This document shows, piece after piece, positions 56,201 through 64,000 of a stretch of 64,000 nt of DNA (its first letter is position 1; each line of letters begins with the position of its first letter). Source of the stretch: Anniella stebbinsi (lineage: Eukaryota > Chordata > Lepidosauria > Squamata > Anniellidae); contig JARDYH010000004.1 of assembly GCA_029215795.1 (NCBI GenBank), positions 220,341,517 to 220,405,516 on the forward strand, in the 5' to 3' direction. A program made the translations under genes and the position numbers. The notes below the pieces were generated by a model that saw only the letters and a program-made list of their open reading frames with translations, was not told the DNA's origin and ran no database searches.

Positions 56201-58257
56201 CCTCTCCACACTCCATTCCTGAACACGGAGAAGGAGATGGGCAGGAGAGAACCGTGCTGGCTATGAGGTGGTGAGGGAGCGGGCAGAGGGATCAGTTTCA
56301 GGAACTGAGGTTGAAGAGCTGGCTCTGACCTTGGTTCCTAGAAACTGAAAAATCCTATGGCCATCTAGGGGCCATAGGATTGCTCCTTCCAAAATATTTC
56401 AGATAAATAAATTATTAACTATTATTATTATTTACATTTTTATATTGCCCCATAGCCCAAGATCTCTGGGCGGTTTACAAAGATTAAGGATTTGTTCTAG
56501 ACATTTCATTTCTTTCCTTCCCATTCCAAATTTGTAATCTAGCATAGGCGCTCATGTCAGAGCAGGTAACAGCCACAGCAAGATTCAAAAGGGAATTAAG
56601 CGTTTAAAATATACATTAAAAGATCCAAAAGTCAAGATCCAAAGAACTGATCAAGGAGACTTTAGATTAGAGCAGACTTCTCTAACATGGCGTCCAATAG
56701 ATGGCTTGGGGACATTGGGAGTTGTAATTCAACACATCTGGAGGGCACCAGGTTGGAGAAGGCTAGAGTAGAGTTTCTTGAACAGCAGCACTCTTCATAT
56801 GTCATATGACAATTCTGAAAGGAATAGGAATTTCAAAAGCAGTTTATGAAATGGCAGGTGGAGGCAGGGAGGGATTTGCAGCTCAAAGTAAAAAGAAAAA
56901 TCCCACTCAGTGCACAACAAGCCATAGAGTGTATCTAAGGGCATAATCCTATGCATGTTTAGACAGGAGTAAGTCCTACAACTCTCATCACTGCCCAGAC
57001 AACATGGCTGGCTAGGGAACGCTGGGAGTTGTAGGACCTATTTCTGTCTAAGCATGCAGAGGACTGAGCTCCAAGTAGCTTTTTTGGATACCAGCCTTTG
57101 AAATATTCCCATAATCACTTCCCGTCCACACAACCACCACCCGAAATTTCTGCAATGCACTGAAAGCACTGGATAGCTAGAGGCTTCTGCCCCTGCCCCC
57201 CTTTCTGCTTGTAATGATCCATTGTGTTGGTAATTACATGGAGATGAGAGAACTCACAATTCCAGGCAAACACTTGAGCTGCCTTGAGGCCCAGTATTGG
57301 AAAAAGGCGGATACAAATAATAATAATAATAATAACAATAACAACAACAACAACAGAGTCAGGGGACTCCCACCAACATTTTGGGAACTGCTCACAGGGT
57401 ATTGTCCCTGAATGAGCAACCTCTGAAATGATCATAAGTTCCCTGAATATTTTAGTTAAAAAAGCCTTCAGTCTTCCAGAAATTATTGCAGCTATAAAGT
57501 ATGACTTTGAAAAGGAGGCCAATGCCACATGCAAACAATGAGACTTTTTCAGCATACCTTCTCCATTGCCATATCCAAGGTGATATTTGCATGCACTTCC
57601 TGGTTGGGGGAAGTGAAGTCCAGTGGTTGAAACTTCTTCAGCAAATCTAGAGCCTCTCCTGCCTCGTAAACTTTCCTTTGGTAGCACCACGTCAAATAAA
57701 CATCGTCCGTTGGCTCACTCGGTAAGGGAAATCTGAAACGTTGCTTTTTCTGCTTGAGCTCTGGGGCTTTCTTTTTAGCCTTACTTTTAGGAGTTCTTGC
57801 TCTTTTTTAAGGAAACAGAAGTAAGAAATGAAGCAGCCTGATTGGCTGAACACCCATAATATAAAAATAATAAAAATTTCCAATGGCTAAAATAAATACT
57901 AGAGACAAGAGGGATGTCTCAATCAGAGGTAAAACCAAAGGAAAACATGCAAAGGTGATGTAGAACAGAGGTGCACGGAAAGTAGATCTCCAGATGTTTT
58001 GGATTTCAACTCCCAGCATTCCTGACCACTGGCCACCCGGGAAGGGGCTTTGGGGAGCTGAAGTCTTAAACATCTGGAGATCTATCTTCTGCCTGCCTCT
58101 GTTCTAGAAGACTTCTCTAGGGCGCAAACGTATGCCAGTTTAGACACACACAAAAAAGCCATGCTAACTGGGGAATGCTGGGAGTTGTAGGACTTTCTCT
58201 GCCTAAACTTTGTAAACCGCCCGGAGAGCTTCAGCTGCGGGGTGGTATATAAATGTA

Positions 58258-58291
<34 letters not shown>

Positions 58292-61200
58292 CACAAAATT
58301 GCACCTGTATTTAGAAAACTGCCCATATTTCAAGCTTGCTGCTGTTTTACACTGGAATTTTTTTCTTTCTTTTGAATGGTGTTCACAGAACACACATTCT
58401 ATTTCTTCATTTAGACCCAGGAATACAATAAGTTTTCTAGCAATGATCTTTAAGTGGTGGTTTGGGAGCCACAAATGGGTGGCACTAGTAGCAACGTCGT
58501 TCTTATTTTGCTGATTTATAACATTTATTTTAACCAGCCCTTCTCTGCAATGGTTTACAACAATTCACGGAAGCCAACAACCATCCTAATAAAACAAAGA
58601 AATAATTAAAGAGAAAAAAAAAACAATCAACCCAAATAGAAGCAGTAAAACTACAGACTTCACTTGATAAATCCCTGAAACAAATGGGTTCATTTAAAAG
58701 CAGGCTGGGTTGGGGGGCGGGGGGCAAAGACAGCTCTCTGGGAAAATCATCCCATAACTTGGGTGCCACTTCTATTGTTCCCATGAACTGAACACAAGTC
58801 CGAGGGGGGGGGGGGGTGCTGAAAGAAGGGTCTCAGAAGCTGAGCAGAGTTCCCAAGCTGGTTCATGTGTGATGTGGCGATTTCAAAGTTACTCTGCCCC
58901 CGGCTCATTTATACCTTTAAAGGCCAATGCCAACATCTTGAATTGAGCCCTGAAACGAACTGGTAGCCACAGCTGACATAAAATGGCATAATGTAGTTGG
59001 CACTGCGAGCTCTGAACCTTGGTCGGAGCACCACATTCTGGACCAGTTCAAGTTACCCAATTGTCATCAAGGGCAGTCTCACCTAGATGGGATTGCGAAT
59101 TTCTTTTAAGAGGAGGAGAAAGATGAGGAAGAGAGGAGGGTAGAACAGAAGAGAGAGAAGCGAATACAGGCAAATTGAAAATACAATTAAAAGTGGATTC
59201 CTTTTCGCAGGTTCATGGTACAATGGGTCAACAAATCTGAAAAAGTTAAGACTATTGTTCTACAGCAGACTTGGGTGTTTTAATTTTGCTTTACCCAAGC
59301 TGTACTCAGCATAATGTATTTTTAAGAGTTGCAGTAAAAGATAAATCTGGGGTCTAGCTCCTCTCTTAGTCTCAACATTGCTGGACAAATGTATATTCCA
59401 TTAATTTCAGCATTTGCTATTCATAGTAGTGGTGAAGAAAATATGCAGGCAAACCCTTGATTGCTTAACTTCCTTATTTGTATAAATTTGTACAAGTCTT
59501 CTTTAAAAAGTTATGCATAATTTAATGTCAGAACTGGTTTCGGGCCCAAGGGAATTGAAGTGGAAAACATCTTAAATTCCTGATTTTATGAATTGAGTAA
59601 TTTTCTCCTCAACAGTGCAGTTTTTGTTCACCTAGGGTACTAATTACTGTTTCCAGTGGGAGGATGACTAAACCAGAGGGCGGAAAGTCTGACTCTCAAC
59701 ATGTTGAGCTCTCTTGATTTTGCGTGGAACCAAAATCTGAATATAATTTAAAATCAAGATCTGTACAAGAAGATTCAATCCTCCAAGAACGTCTCTTGCG
59801 TAAGACCCACTACAATGAATGGGTCCTTTGCAAGAGGTCGACTGTGTACTTATACATCCTTTTTAAGGTGACTTGCCTAGGAAAAATTCCCTCCGGATTC
59901 TGTCTCTATAAGCTGCTATCCTTTACTCATATATCTACTTGAACAGATATATAGCAAAAAATATATTTGCTTTTAAGAACTACAATAAAGAACAACAGAG
60001 GTGCTTGAAAACCCATTTGCTTATTGCCAAGATTCCGTAAAATGAATTGACTTATTTTTTTCTCAGCAGTCCTGTTAAGTCTCATTTCATGTTTTAAGGC
60101 AGGGTTCATTTACCCTTATTATCAAAACAGAATTAACTAGCTTCAAGCTGGGAATGTAATATCTTAATCTGTTAATTTGGCTACAAATTGTTTGCAAAAT
60201 GCAAATAATTTACTATTTTCCCAAATGGCTGGCCTGGTTCACACATAACATGTTGTTTAACCCAGGAATTGTCGGGTCTGAGTAGCAGTGAGCATGCTGC
60301 CTTCAAACCTATTCGCCACTTCTGCTTTGGGAAACCTTATGTCATGACAGCTAAGCCTGGAATTCTGGGTTATTTAGGAGTTAAACCTTCCAGAATTTAT
60401 ACAACAATCACCCATGGTTTGTTGTCGGGTTAAATTTGGGTTAAACAACCCAGACTTACAGGTTTGGATATTATGATAACTACCTAGGAATGGGGGGTTC
60501 CTGGGGAGTTGATTGAAAGCGGAAGCAAAGAGTACACAGGAGGTAGCATGCTCGCGTCTGCTTAGCCACAATTCCTGGGATAAACAACCCAGATATTGCC
60601 ACCATGGCTTAGTTCAGATAACACATTTCTCAATGGTGGTTTTAGAACTCCACGGTGGAGTTTTTACACCACCATTGAGAAATGTGTTGTCTGGTGGGAC
60701 ACCTCCACAGAACGGTGGAGTTTTTTTAAAAAAACACTTCACGCAGAATATCCACACTGTACAAAAGAGACTTCTTGCATAACTGTTGTGTTGTGTGGTG
60801 GGCTCTGTGGAGTTTTCCGTTGAGTTGACTTTTCCCACTGGCTACAGAGTTCCCTGGCAAGAGCGTCGAAAGGAGCAAGTGCCACTCTAGGAGAACCGCA
60901 ATGGCTGATCAGGAGGACAGGGGGAAGAGAGAGGATGGGGAAACTGTAGCAGTTGAGTGGAGTTTTCTCACTGCGTTGACTAACATGTTGTCTGAACTGA
61001 GCCTATGTGTGAACTAGGTCACCGAGGTGCAGTTCCCATTAATACCCCCTCATAATATATAATAATAACAAGCATATTATAATCAATGGGACAAAAACAT
61101 GCTAAAAAGTGCATTTTAGTATAAATCATTAAATGATTATCTAGGGATATGTTGCCCATCTGAACTCAGCTACTATTGACATGTTTGCCTGAGTGCAGCT

Positions 61201-63961
61201 CAGTATTACTATTTATGCTTTGATATTCTCTAGAAGTTTACTCATTAACCAAAAACAAAAAAAGTCATTTACTTACTTTGAAGCATAGTGTCTACTAGAA
61301 ACCAGTAAGTTGGCAAAACAAGGAAGTGCTGCAGAATGCTGACCAATAATGGAAAAGATTTGGCTAGGACACTGACCTTTTAAAGACAGAAAAGGGAAAA
61401 AAGCACATTTCTAATATCATCAGAAATAAGCTAAGCTGCAAGTCACTTAACTGCATCTGCTTTAGTGGGCCTTTGTATGTGTTCATGGGCCTACCTAGTG
61501 TGCAATCCTCATCATACATACTTGGAAGTAAAATGTACTAAAATCAATAGGACTTACTTCCTACTAAAGGAATTTATGACCTAGTCTGGTCTTTACCATT
61601 CCTGACTGCAGATGGATGTTCATATATTTGAATGACCATCTGTAAAAATAAATACATCTCTCCATATAGTAATCTAGCTGTCAGGTATGGGGCTAAGCTG
61701 GAACACATTTCCACGGCATTTAGTTTTCTATTTGGAAGAACATGTGGTCCTCCAGATGTTGTTGGACTGCAACTCCCATCTGCCCCAGCCAACATGCCCA
61801 ATTGTGAGGGGAGTTGCAGTCCAACATTTGTATAATTCTTAGACAGTTATATTTTCATCTATGCTCATGCACACTTCATATCACACACTGAAACTGATAT
61901 ATTCAAATCTATGTAACTACAATTTCGCCCTTTCTTCTTATTTGTTTTGTTGAAATTTTAAAATAAAAATGAATTATACAAAACAACATCTGGAGGGTCT
62001 CATGTCCCCCCAATCCTGCTGTTCCTGTGTGTTGGCAACTACAAAGGCACAGCCTACCTCATCCAAAGTATTAAGCAACCTCTCACTCAATGGAAGAAAA
62101 TCCAGAGTCTGGATTTAAAATAAATTGTATTTTCCAAACAACATGCAGAGGAGAATTTGGTAGATGTTCCAACATACATTTAAAAATAAAACCAATAATC
62201 TGTACTGTATAATATTGTACTTTGGCTAATAGGCAATATAAATGTAATAAATACTTAAACTGCTCCTCCCACCAAGAGTGTGCTTATTTTGGATACTTCA
62301 GCAATACAGATACCACCTCAAACAGAAGCTCACAATCCAATCATATAAATATGGAGTAGTCTATTTGGCTGATCAGCATATTATTTCCCTGTGATACATT
62401 TAACTGGAACTACTTCCAGGCGTTTAACAGCAGTTCAACATACAGGACTGGACAGACACACAGGAAACAGCTATAACTCTTGGATGCTTACACACCTCTC
62501 CATGTAATTTAACTAGCAATTTAATTAGTGGGTTGCATCCTTTTGTGGTCTAGGAACACCTGAAGAATAGATTTACCCCTATCAAAATAAACCAACAGGA
62601 ACATTTGTCTTTCACCAGAATTAATATAAACACGTGCGTTTTTGCTAAGCTTAAATGCCCCAGACATTGTACGCTTTCCTCGTAGGGCAGTTGCTCCAGC
62701 CCTTTGATCATTTTAGGACACAATCCTATACATGTTTGAACAGAAAACGAAGTCCTACAAATTTCAGCATTCCTCAGCCAGCAGTGCTGGCTGGGGAATA
62801 ATGAAAGTTGTAGGAATTTTTTTTTCTGCCTCAACATGCACTGGACTACCGGCTAAGTCCCTTTTCTGCTCAAACATGGAGCAGGGTGGGCTTAATAATA
62901 GGTTGACCATATGAAAAGGAGGACAGGGCTCCTGTATCTTTAACAGTTGTATAGAAAAGGGAATTTCAGCCAGTGTCATTTGTATGCAATTAGTCCCTGG
63001 TGAAATTTCCTCTTCATCACAACAGTTAAAGTTGCAGGCACTATACTAGAGTGACCATATACAAAAGGCAAGGCCCCTGCCTCTTTAACTGTCGTGATGA
63101 AGAGGGAATTTCACCAGGAACTAATTGCATACAAATGACACTGGCTGAAATTCCCTTTTCTCTACAACTGTTAAAGTTACATGAGCCTTGTCCTCCTTTT
63201 CATATGGTCAGCCTATTTTTGTATGCATGCAGCCATCTGGTGAAATTCCCTCCTCATAACAACAGTTAAAGCTGCAGGAGCCCACATCCAGGAGCCCAGT
63301 TAAAGCTGCAGGAGCCCAGCCTCTTGACCAGATACAAAAGAGGGCAGGGCTCCTGCAGCTTTAACTGTTGTGCTAAAGAGGGAAATTCACCAGGTGCTGC
63401 ACGCATACAAATGACACTTGCTGAATTTCCCTTTTCTATACAACTGTTAAAGAGATAGGAGCCCTGCCCTCCTTTTCATATGGTCAACCTACTTAATAAT
63501 CAGTTGAGTTAGTTCTTCACTTCGAAGACAAGCAAAGCAAAGCTCCAAAGCAACGATCACAGACGTCTTTCTATGCCATGCATGTCAGTAAGGGACACCC
63601 TCCCGTTTCTCCCCGCCACCTCAGTCCTTTTCCTGAGAGATTTGCTATCTCCCCGCCTTCTCCCTTATCAGGCCCTGGTGTCTTTTCTTTTTCTTCTTCA
63701 AACCGCATGAGGAGTAAAAACCCAAGAGCACAGCTTCCTTCAGCATGGGCGGCCATACTTTCCCTGCACATCACGGAGCCGGCTCAAAAAGAGAAAAAGC
63801 AAGAGCGCGCTGAGAATCACGAGCGTAGATATTACGGGTAGAGGCTGGGCGGGGAAGAGAAAGGTCCTCACTAATGATAAATTTATAACAACGATTGTTC
63901 CTCCCGCCCCTCCTCAGCACCCACCTCTCCTCAGGCCACATCTCAACACGGGCGCCGCCAT
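37430..63961 (-). CDS. MRPL1: MRPL1, mitochondrial ribosomal protein uL1m (whole gene, 9 coding exons)
   Basis: uL1m is a nuclear-encoded protein of the mitochondrial large ribosomal subunit that sits at the L1 stalk and acts in the matrix. Nine exons on the minus strand splice at GT/AG sites with phases that fit throughout: 63961-63925, 61376-61277, 57801-57558, 55560-55477, 52053-51982, 48960-48849, 46211-46111, 41038-40957 and 37596-37430. The sum is 999 nt, giving 332 residues against 325 recalled for human. Matches to the family as I know it include DDVYL (exon 3), LLKKFQ and LDFTSP (exon 3), LPY and VFTE (exon 4), [10 protein letters not shown] (exon 5), ADFYV (exon 6), MLEFFK (exon 7), LDM and DQI (exon 8) and RSSTSEGL (exon 9). 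The N-terminus is basic and lacks acidic residues, as expected for a matrix presequence. No frameshift or stop is seen, so this is an intact gene, not a retrocopy. Exon calls were made by eye from homology and splice signals; an RNA read set would settle the exact ends. Confidence 0.95.
40040..40165. repeat. Palindromic MITE, CAACTCCCAT type
   Basis: CCTTCTCCAATGTG..CTATAACTCCCATCATTCCA..GATGGGAGTTGGGAGTCC..CATCTGGC..TTGGGGAAAGC. Confidence 0.6.
40506..40645. repeat. Palindromic MITE, CAACTCCCAT type
   Basis: CCTCAACCTGGTGCCTTCCAGATG faces CATCTAGAAGGCGCCAAGTTGAG; the interior GACTGCAACTCC faces GGGAGTTGCAGTCC. This is the clearest full-length copy. Confidence 0.75.
40957..41038 (-). CDS. 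MRPL1: MRPL1 exon 8
   Basis: This 82-nt exon goes from phase 0 to phase 1 and covers residues 251-278. It encodes [20 protein letters not shown], the C-terminal helix of the L1 fold. The acceptor is TTCTTTCAG and the donor TATG|GTAAGC. Confidence 0.93.
41699..41924 (-). mobile_element. GACGACACG-end MITE, copy 2 (inverted)
   Basis: This is the reverse complement of 50673-50891 and 5628-5853, with ends GGCTCAATTCGGACGACACA and GTCGTCCGAATTGAGCC. It abuts the larger related element on its right, separated by ACT. Confidence 0.8.
41928..43318. mobile_element. 1.39-kb element with GACGACACG ends and GC-rich cargo
   Basis: Ends GGCTCAATTCGGACGACACG and CGTGTCGTCCGAATTCAGCC are inverted repeats. 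Internal second and third termini lie at 43117-43130 (AATTCGGACGACACG) and 43228-43245 (CATTCAGACGACACG). The middle (42050-43050) is CpG-rich. On the minus strand it has ATGGCGGC twice, a GTTTG|GTGAGT donor-like site (about 42110) and an AATAAAG near 42480. No domain is recognisable in the frames. The flanks ACTGTAT (left of 41699) and ACTGTGT (right of 43318) hint that both elements share one insertion. Confidence 0.75.
43430..43562. repeat. Related foldback repeat fragment
   Basis: GGGTTCCCATGACACGACAAGCC on the left and GCTATGTCGTCCGAACAAGGTCAC on the right, another member with similar ends. Confidence 0.5.
43840..44580 (+). mobile_element. CR1 LINE 3' end
   Basis: The sense strand contains AATACTGCGCACAGTTCTGGTCACC, then GGATGGCTTTAAAAGGGG, and ends with GTCTGATCCAGCATGGC ACTTCTTATGTTCTT. 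It has multiple frame breaks. Confidence 0.8.
44801..44836 (+). repeat. (AAT)n microsatellite
   Basis: Twelve tandem AAT units. Confidence 0.95.
45088..45138 (+). repeat. (AAT)n(AAC)n microsatellite
   Basis: AAT units pass into AAC units, then AAT. Confidence 0.95.
45629..45815 (-). repeat. CR1 3' fragment
   Basis: AAGCACATAAGAGCCCCACTGGATCAGACC..CAGCACCCTCCCACCCATGTTCCCC..ACTAGTAGCCAT. Confidence 0.65.
46111..46211 (-). CDS. MRPL1: MRPL1 exon 7
   Basis: This 101-nt exon goes from phase 1 to phase 0 and covers residues 217-250. It encodes [15 protein letters not shown] and a charged stretch ending QTTIAT, matching IGRDIPKMLELFK...QTKIAT. A more downstream AG (TGTTAG) looks possible but breaks the frame; the CTTTGAACCAG acceptor keeps it. 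The donor is ACA|GTAAGT. Confidence 0.9.
46578..47020 (-). mobile_element. CR1 LINE 3' end
   Basis: The minus strand encodes [20 protein letters not shown] and [20 protein letters not shown], followed by the CR1 3' region ending CAACTCTACTAGTCTATGAA. Confidence 0.85.
47174..47262 (+). repeat. (CTAT)n microsatellite
   Basis: About 20 tetranucleotide units with two interruptions. Confidence 0.95.
48660..48800. repeat. Palindromic MITE, CAACTCCCAT type (diverged)
   Basis: GGGTAGCTTGTGGCCATCCAGATG..GCAACTTCCACC faces GGGGGTTGGAGGCCAAGACATCTGGAG..CAGTTGCCCATG. Confidence 0.55.
48849..48960 (-). CDS. MRPL1: MRPL1 exon 6
   Basis: This 112-nt exon covers residues 180-217, entering in phase 0 and leaving in phase 1. 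It encodes [17 protein letters not shown], matching the DEIVADFYVAVPEIM region, then a basic helix ending KFPRSKN. The acceptor is GGGCTTTCAG and the donor AATG|GTAAGA. Confidence 0.93.
50673..50891 (+). mobile_element. GACGACACG-end MITE, copy 3
   Basis: GTGGCTCAATTCGGACGACACG..GCATTCCGAATTCAGCC; the same internal arrangement as 5628-5853, including CCCCACACAACATG and GTTGACTATGGCAGCATTCG. Confidence 0.8.
51569..51892. mobile_element. hAT-like MITE with CAGGGGTGGG ends
   Basis: CAGGGGTGGGAAACCTGCAG faces GCAGCCCACCCTTG. Inner arms GCAATTCTGGAAAGAAACAAGG and CCTTGTTTCCCTGCAAAATTGC pair. CAGGGGTG-type ends are typical of hAT elements; no clean target duplication. Confidence 0.65.
51982..52053 (-). 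CDS. MRPL1: MRPL1 exon 5
   Basis: This 72-nt, phase 0-0 exon covers residues 156-179. It contains the family signature [10 protein letters not shown] and ends ELIKP. The acceptor is TTTTTGGGCAG and the donor CCG|GTAATG. Confidence 0.92.
52655..52835 (-). repeat. CR1 LINE fragment
   Basis: GCATCCTTCTTGAAGTGTGG and TGAGGCCTAACCAGTGCCGA match the CR1 segment at 30896-31070. Confidence 0.8.
54310..54612 (+). repeat. L2-like LINE 3' end
   Basis: CTTCCAGAACACCCACATG..CAACTCAAAAAACACCTTTC..GATTGCAAGCTCCATAGGG..GGCAGTATATAAATATG. Confidence 0.6.
54664..55200 (-). mobile_element. L2/CR1-clade LINE 3' end
   Basis: The minus strand encodes [60 protein letters not shown] and [18 protein letters not shown] without a stop, followed by a terminal AAT-rich tail. 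The intact frame suggests a relatively young copy. Confidence 0.82.
55477..55560 (-). CDS. MRPL1: MRPL1 exon 4
   Basis: This 84-nt, phase 0-0 exon covers residues 128-155. The acceptor is TTATACCTTTCAG and the donor GAG|GTGAGT. It encodes [19 protein letters not shown] followed by KVLVFTE, matching the LSLPYPF...KVAVFTE segment of the L1 fold. Confidence 0.93.
55561..57557. other. MRPL1 intron 3
   Basis: Contains an L2-like tail (56430-56490, minus), CAACTCCCAT-type palindromes (56677-56770, 56960-57065) and an (AAT)n(AAC)n microsatellite (57315-57355). Confidence 0.55.
56945..57070. repeat. Palindromic repeat with ATCCTATGCATG ends
   Basis: GCATGTTTAGACAGGAGTAAGTCCTACAAC faces GTTGTAGGACCTATTTCTGTCTAAGCATGC. 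Confidence 0.65.
57558..57801 (-). CDS. MRPL1: MRPL1 exon 3
   Basis: This 244-nt exon encodes residues 46-127. A lysine-rich linker ([13 protein letters not shown]) is followed by the conserved [24 protein letters not shown] and LDFTSP blocks and ends ITLDMAMEK|. The donor is AAG|GTATGC. Two tandem acceptor AGs (AAAAAAG|AG) exist; only the upstream one keeps the frame with exon 2. The acceptor has a weak pyrimidine tract interrupted by an A run. Confidence 0.93.
57965..58090. repeat. Palindromic MITE with AGATCTCCAGATGTTT ends
   Basis: GTAGATCTCCAGATGTTTTGG faces TTAAACATCTGGAGATCTATC; the interior holds TTCAACTCCCAGCATTCC and GGGAGCTGAAG. Confidence 0.65.
58512..59095 (-). mobile_element. 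Decayed LINE region
   Basis: Sequence such as ACCTTTAAAGGCCAATGCCAAC, CCCTGAAACGAACTGGTAGCC and GCACCACATTCTGGACCAG resembles the L2-clade LINE C-terminal region on the minus strand. An A-rich tail lies near 58600-58625 and a G run at 58803-58815. Confidence 0.5.
60231..61021. mobile_element. Nested foldback elements (outer GGTTCACACATAAC, inner AGTTCAGATAACAC)
   Basis: The outer ends GGCCTGGTTCACACATAACA and TATGTGTGAACTAGGTC are inverted repeats. Inside, 60606-61003 has its own ends GGCTTAGTTCAGATAACACA and GTTGTCTGAACTGAGCC and the self-complementary core CTCAATGGTGGTTTTAG / CACCACCATTGAG. Confidence 0.7.
61277..61376 (-). CDS. MRPL1: MRPL1 exon 2
   Basis: The acceptor follows a long pyrimidine tract (TTTTTTCCCTTTTCTGTC) and ends AAAAG; the donor is CAAA|GTAAGT. 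The 100-nt exon encodes residues 13-46, a hydrophobic and basic presequence segment ending SSRHYAS. This aligns with NRHFAAA before the mature region of the human protein. It enters in phase 1 and leaves in phase 2, which is the only phase that joins exon 3 correctly. Confidence 0.82.
61377..63924. other. MRPL1 intron 1
   Basis: Contains a CAACTCCCAT-type half repeat (61745-61830), a diverged AATCCTATACATG foldback (62715-62860), the composite hAT-type MITE (62899-63491) and unique sequence up to exon 1. No other exon is recognised. Confidence 0.5.
62899..63491. mobile_element. Composite hAT-type MITE, copy 10
   Basis: Outer ends TAGGTTGACCATATG and CATATGGTCAACCTA share the perfect 8-bp duplication CTTAATAA (62891-62898, 63492-63499). 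At 63215 an internal terminus, CATATGGTCAGCCTA, runs straight into more MITE sequence. One target duplication therefore bounds about two elements, with a short tandem duplication (GTTAAAGCTGCAGGAGCCCA) near 63267-63320. Confidence 0.85.
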
Positions 63962-64000
63962 CTTGCCAGTGAGGAGAGGCCAGCGGTGCGCCGGCAAAAC
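63640..64000 (-). promoter_or_regulatory. MRPL1: MRPL1 promoter and 5'UTR
   Basis: The GC content rises near the window's right edge, and the start codon is embedded in CAAGATGGCGGC, a textbook YY1-type element on the coding strand. Such a site at the start codon is common in TATA-less promoters of nuclear genes for mitochondrial and ribosomal proteins. No TATA box is visible. Transcription probably starts at or just beyond 64000, so most of the promoter is likely outside the window. Confidence 0.65.
63925..63961 (-). CDS. MRPL1: MRPL1 exon 1 (coding part)
   Basis: The ATG lies in a strong context (GGCAAGATGG) and opens [12 protein letters not shown], comparable to the MAAAVRC start of mammalian MRPL1. 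The donor is GAG|GTGGGT after one extra base (phase 1). The 5'UTR runs to the right edge of the window and may start beyond it. This is the beginning of the mitochondrial targeting sequence. Confidence 0.85.

Larger units (their letters stand above)
57802..61276. other. MRPL1 intron 2
   Basis: Contains a CAACTCCCAG-type palindrome (57965-58090), an L2-like tail with (AAT)n (58205-58290), a decayed LINE region (58512-59095), mostly unique AT-rich sequence (59100-60220) and a nested foldback element pair (60231-61021). Confidence 0.55.

Noticed and set aside
57115..57690. 191-residue minus-strand frame overlapping MRPL1 exon 3
   Set aside because: It reads exon 3 in the wrong frame and runs through an AAT/AAC microsatellite.

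Overview
The window is vertebrate nuclear DNA. It contains introns with canonical splice sites, two promoter-type CpG-rich blocks, and abundant CR1 and L2-like LINE tails, tRNA-derived SINE pieces and many DNA-transposon MITEs. The repeat mix suggests a sauropsid and most probably a squamate reptile. That species-level inference is not proven by the sequence.

Two host genes are supported, both on the minus strand. MRPL1 (mitochondrial large-subunit ribosomal protein L1) appears complete in coding sequence: nine exons between 63961 and 37430, all phases compatible, 999 nt including the stop, 332 residues. Its 5' end lies at the extreme right edge of the window. About 35 kb downstream is the first coding exon of FRAS1 (2579..2504). 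It encodes the signal peptide and is followed by a perfect splice donor; the rest of FRAS1 lies beyond the left edge. The order MRPL1 then FRAS1, in the same orientation, matches human chromosome 4q21.

Layout: 1-2503, start of FRAS1 intron 1. 2504-4160, FRAS1 exon 1, 5'UTR and CpG island. 4160-37430, repeat-dense intergenic DNA with a few unique stretches that may be regulatory. 37430-63961, MRPL1 with large repeat-filled introns. 63500-64000, MRPL1 promoter and exon 1.

The most unusual content is transposon-derived. (1) A near-perfect inverted repeat of about 1.15 kb at 20003-21154 splits a MITE whose 8-bp target duplication is still readable, which points to a template-switch event. (2) A 2.33-kb hAT-type element at 33760-36088 has a perfect 8-bp target duplication and carries a seven-unit, 242-bp, GC-rich palindromic satellite array. 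(3) Two 355-bp MITEs, full of GCGCAT words, have 3-bp target duplications. (4) A promiscuous group of elements shares ATTCGGACGACACG-type ends around unrelated self-complementary cores; one carries a promoter-like 1-kb GC-rich cargo. (5) Two diverged copies of a non-LINE element about 21 kb apart may be old, conserved sequence.
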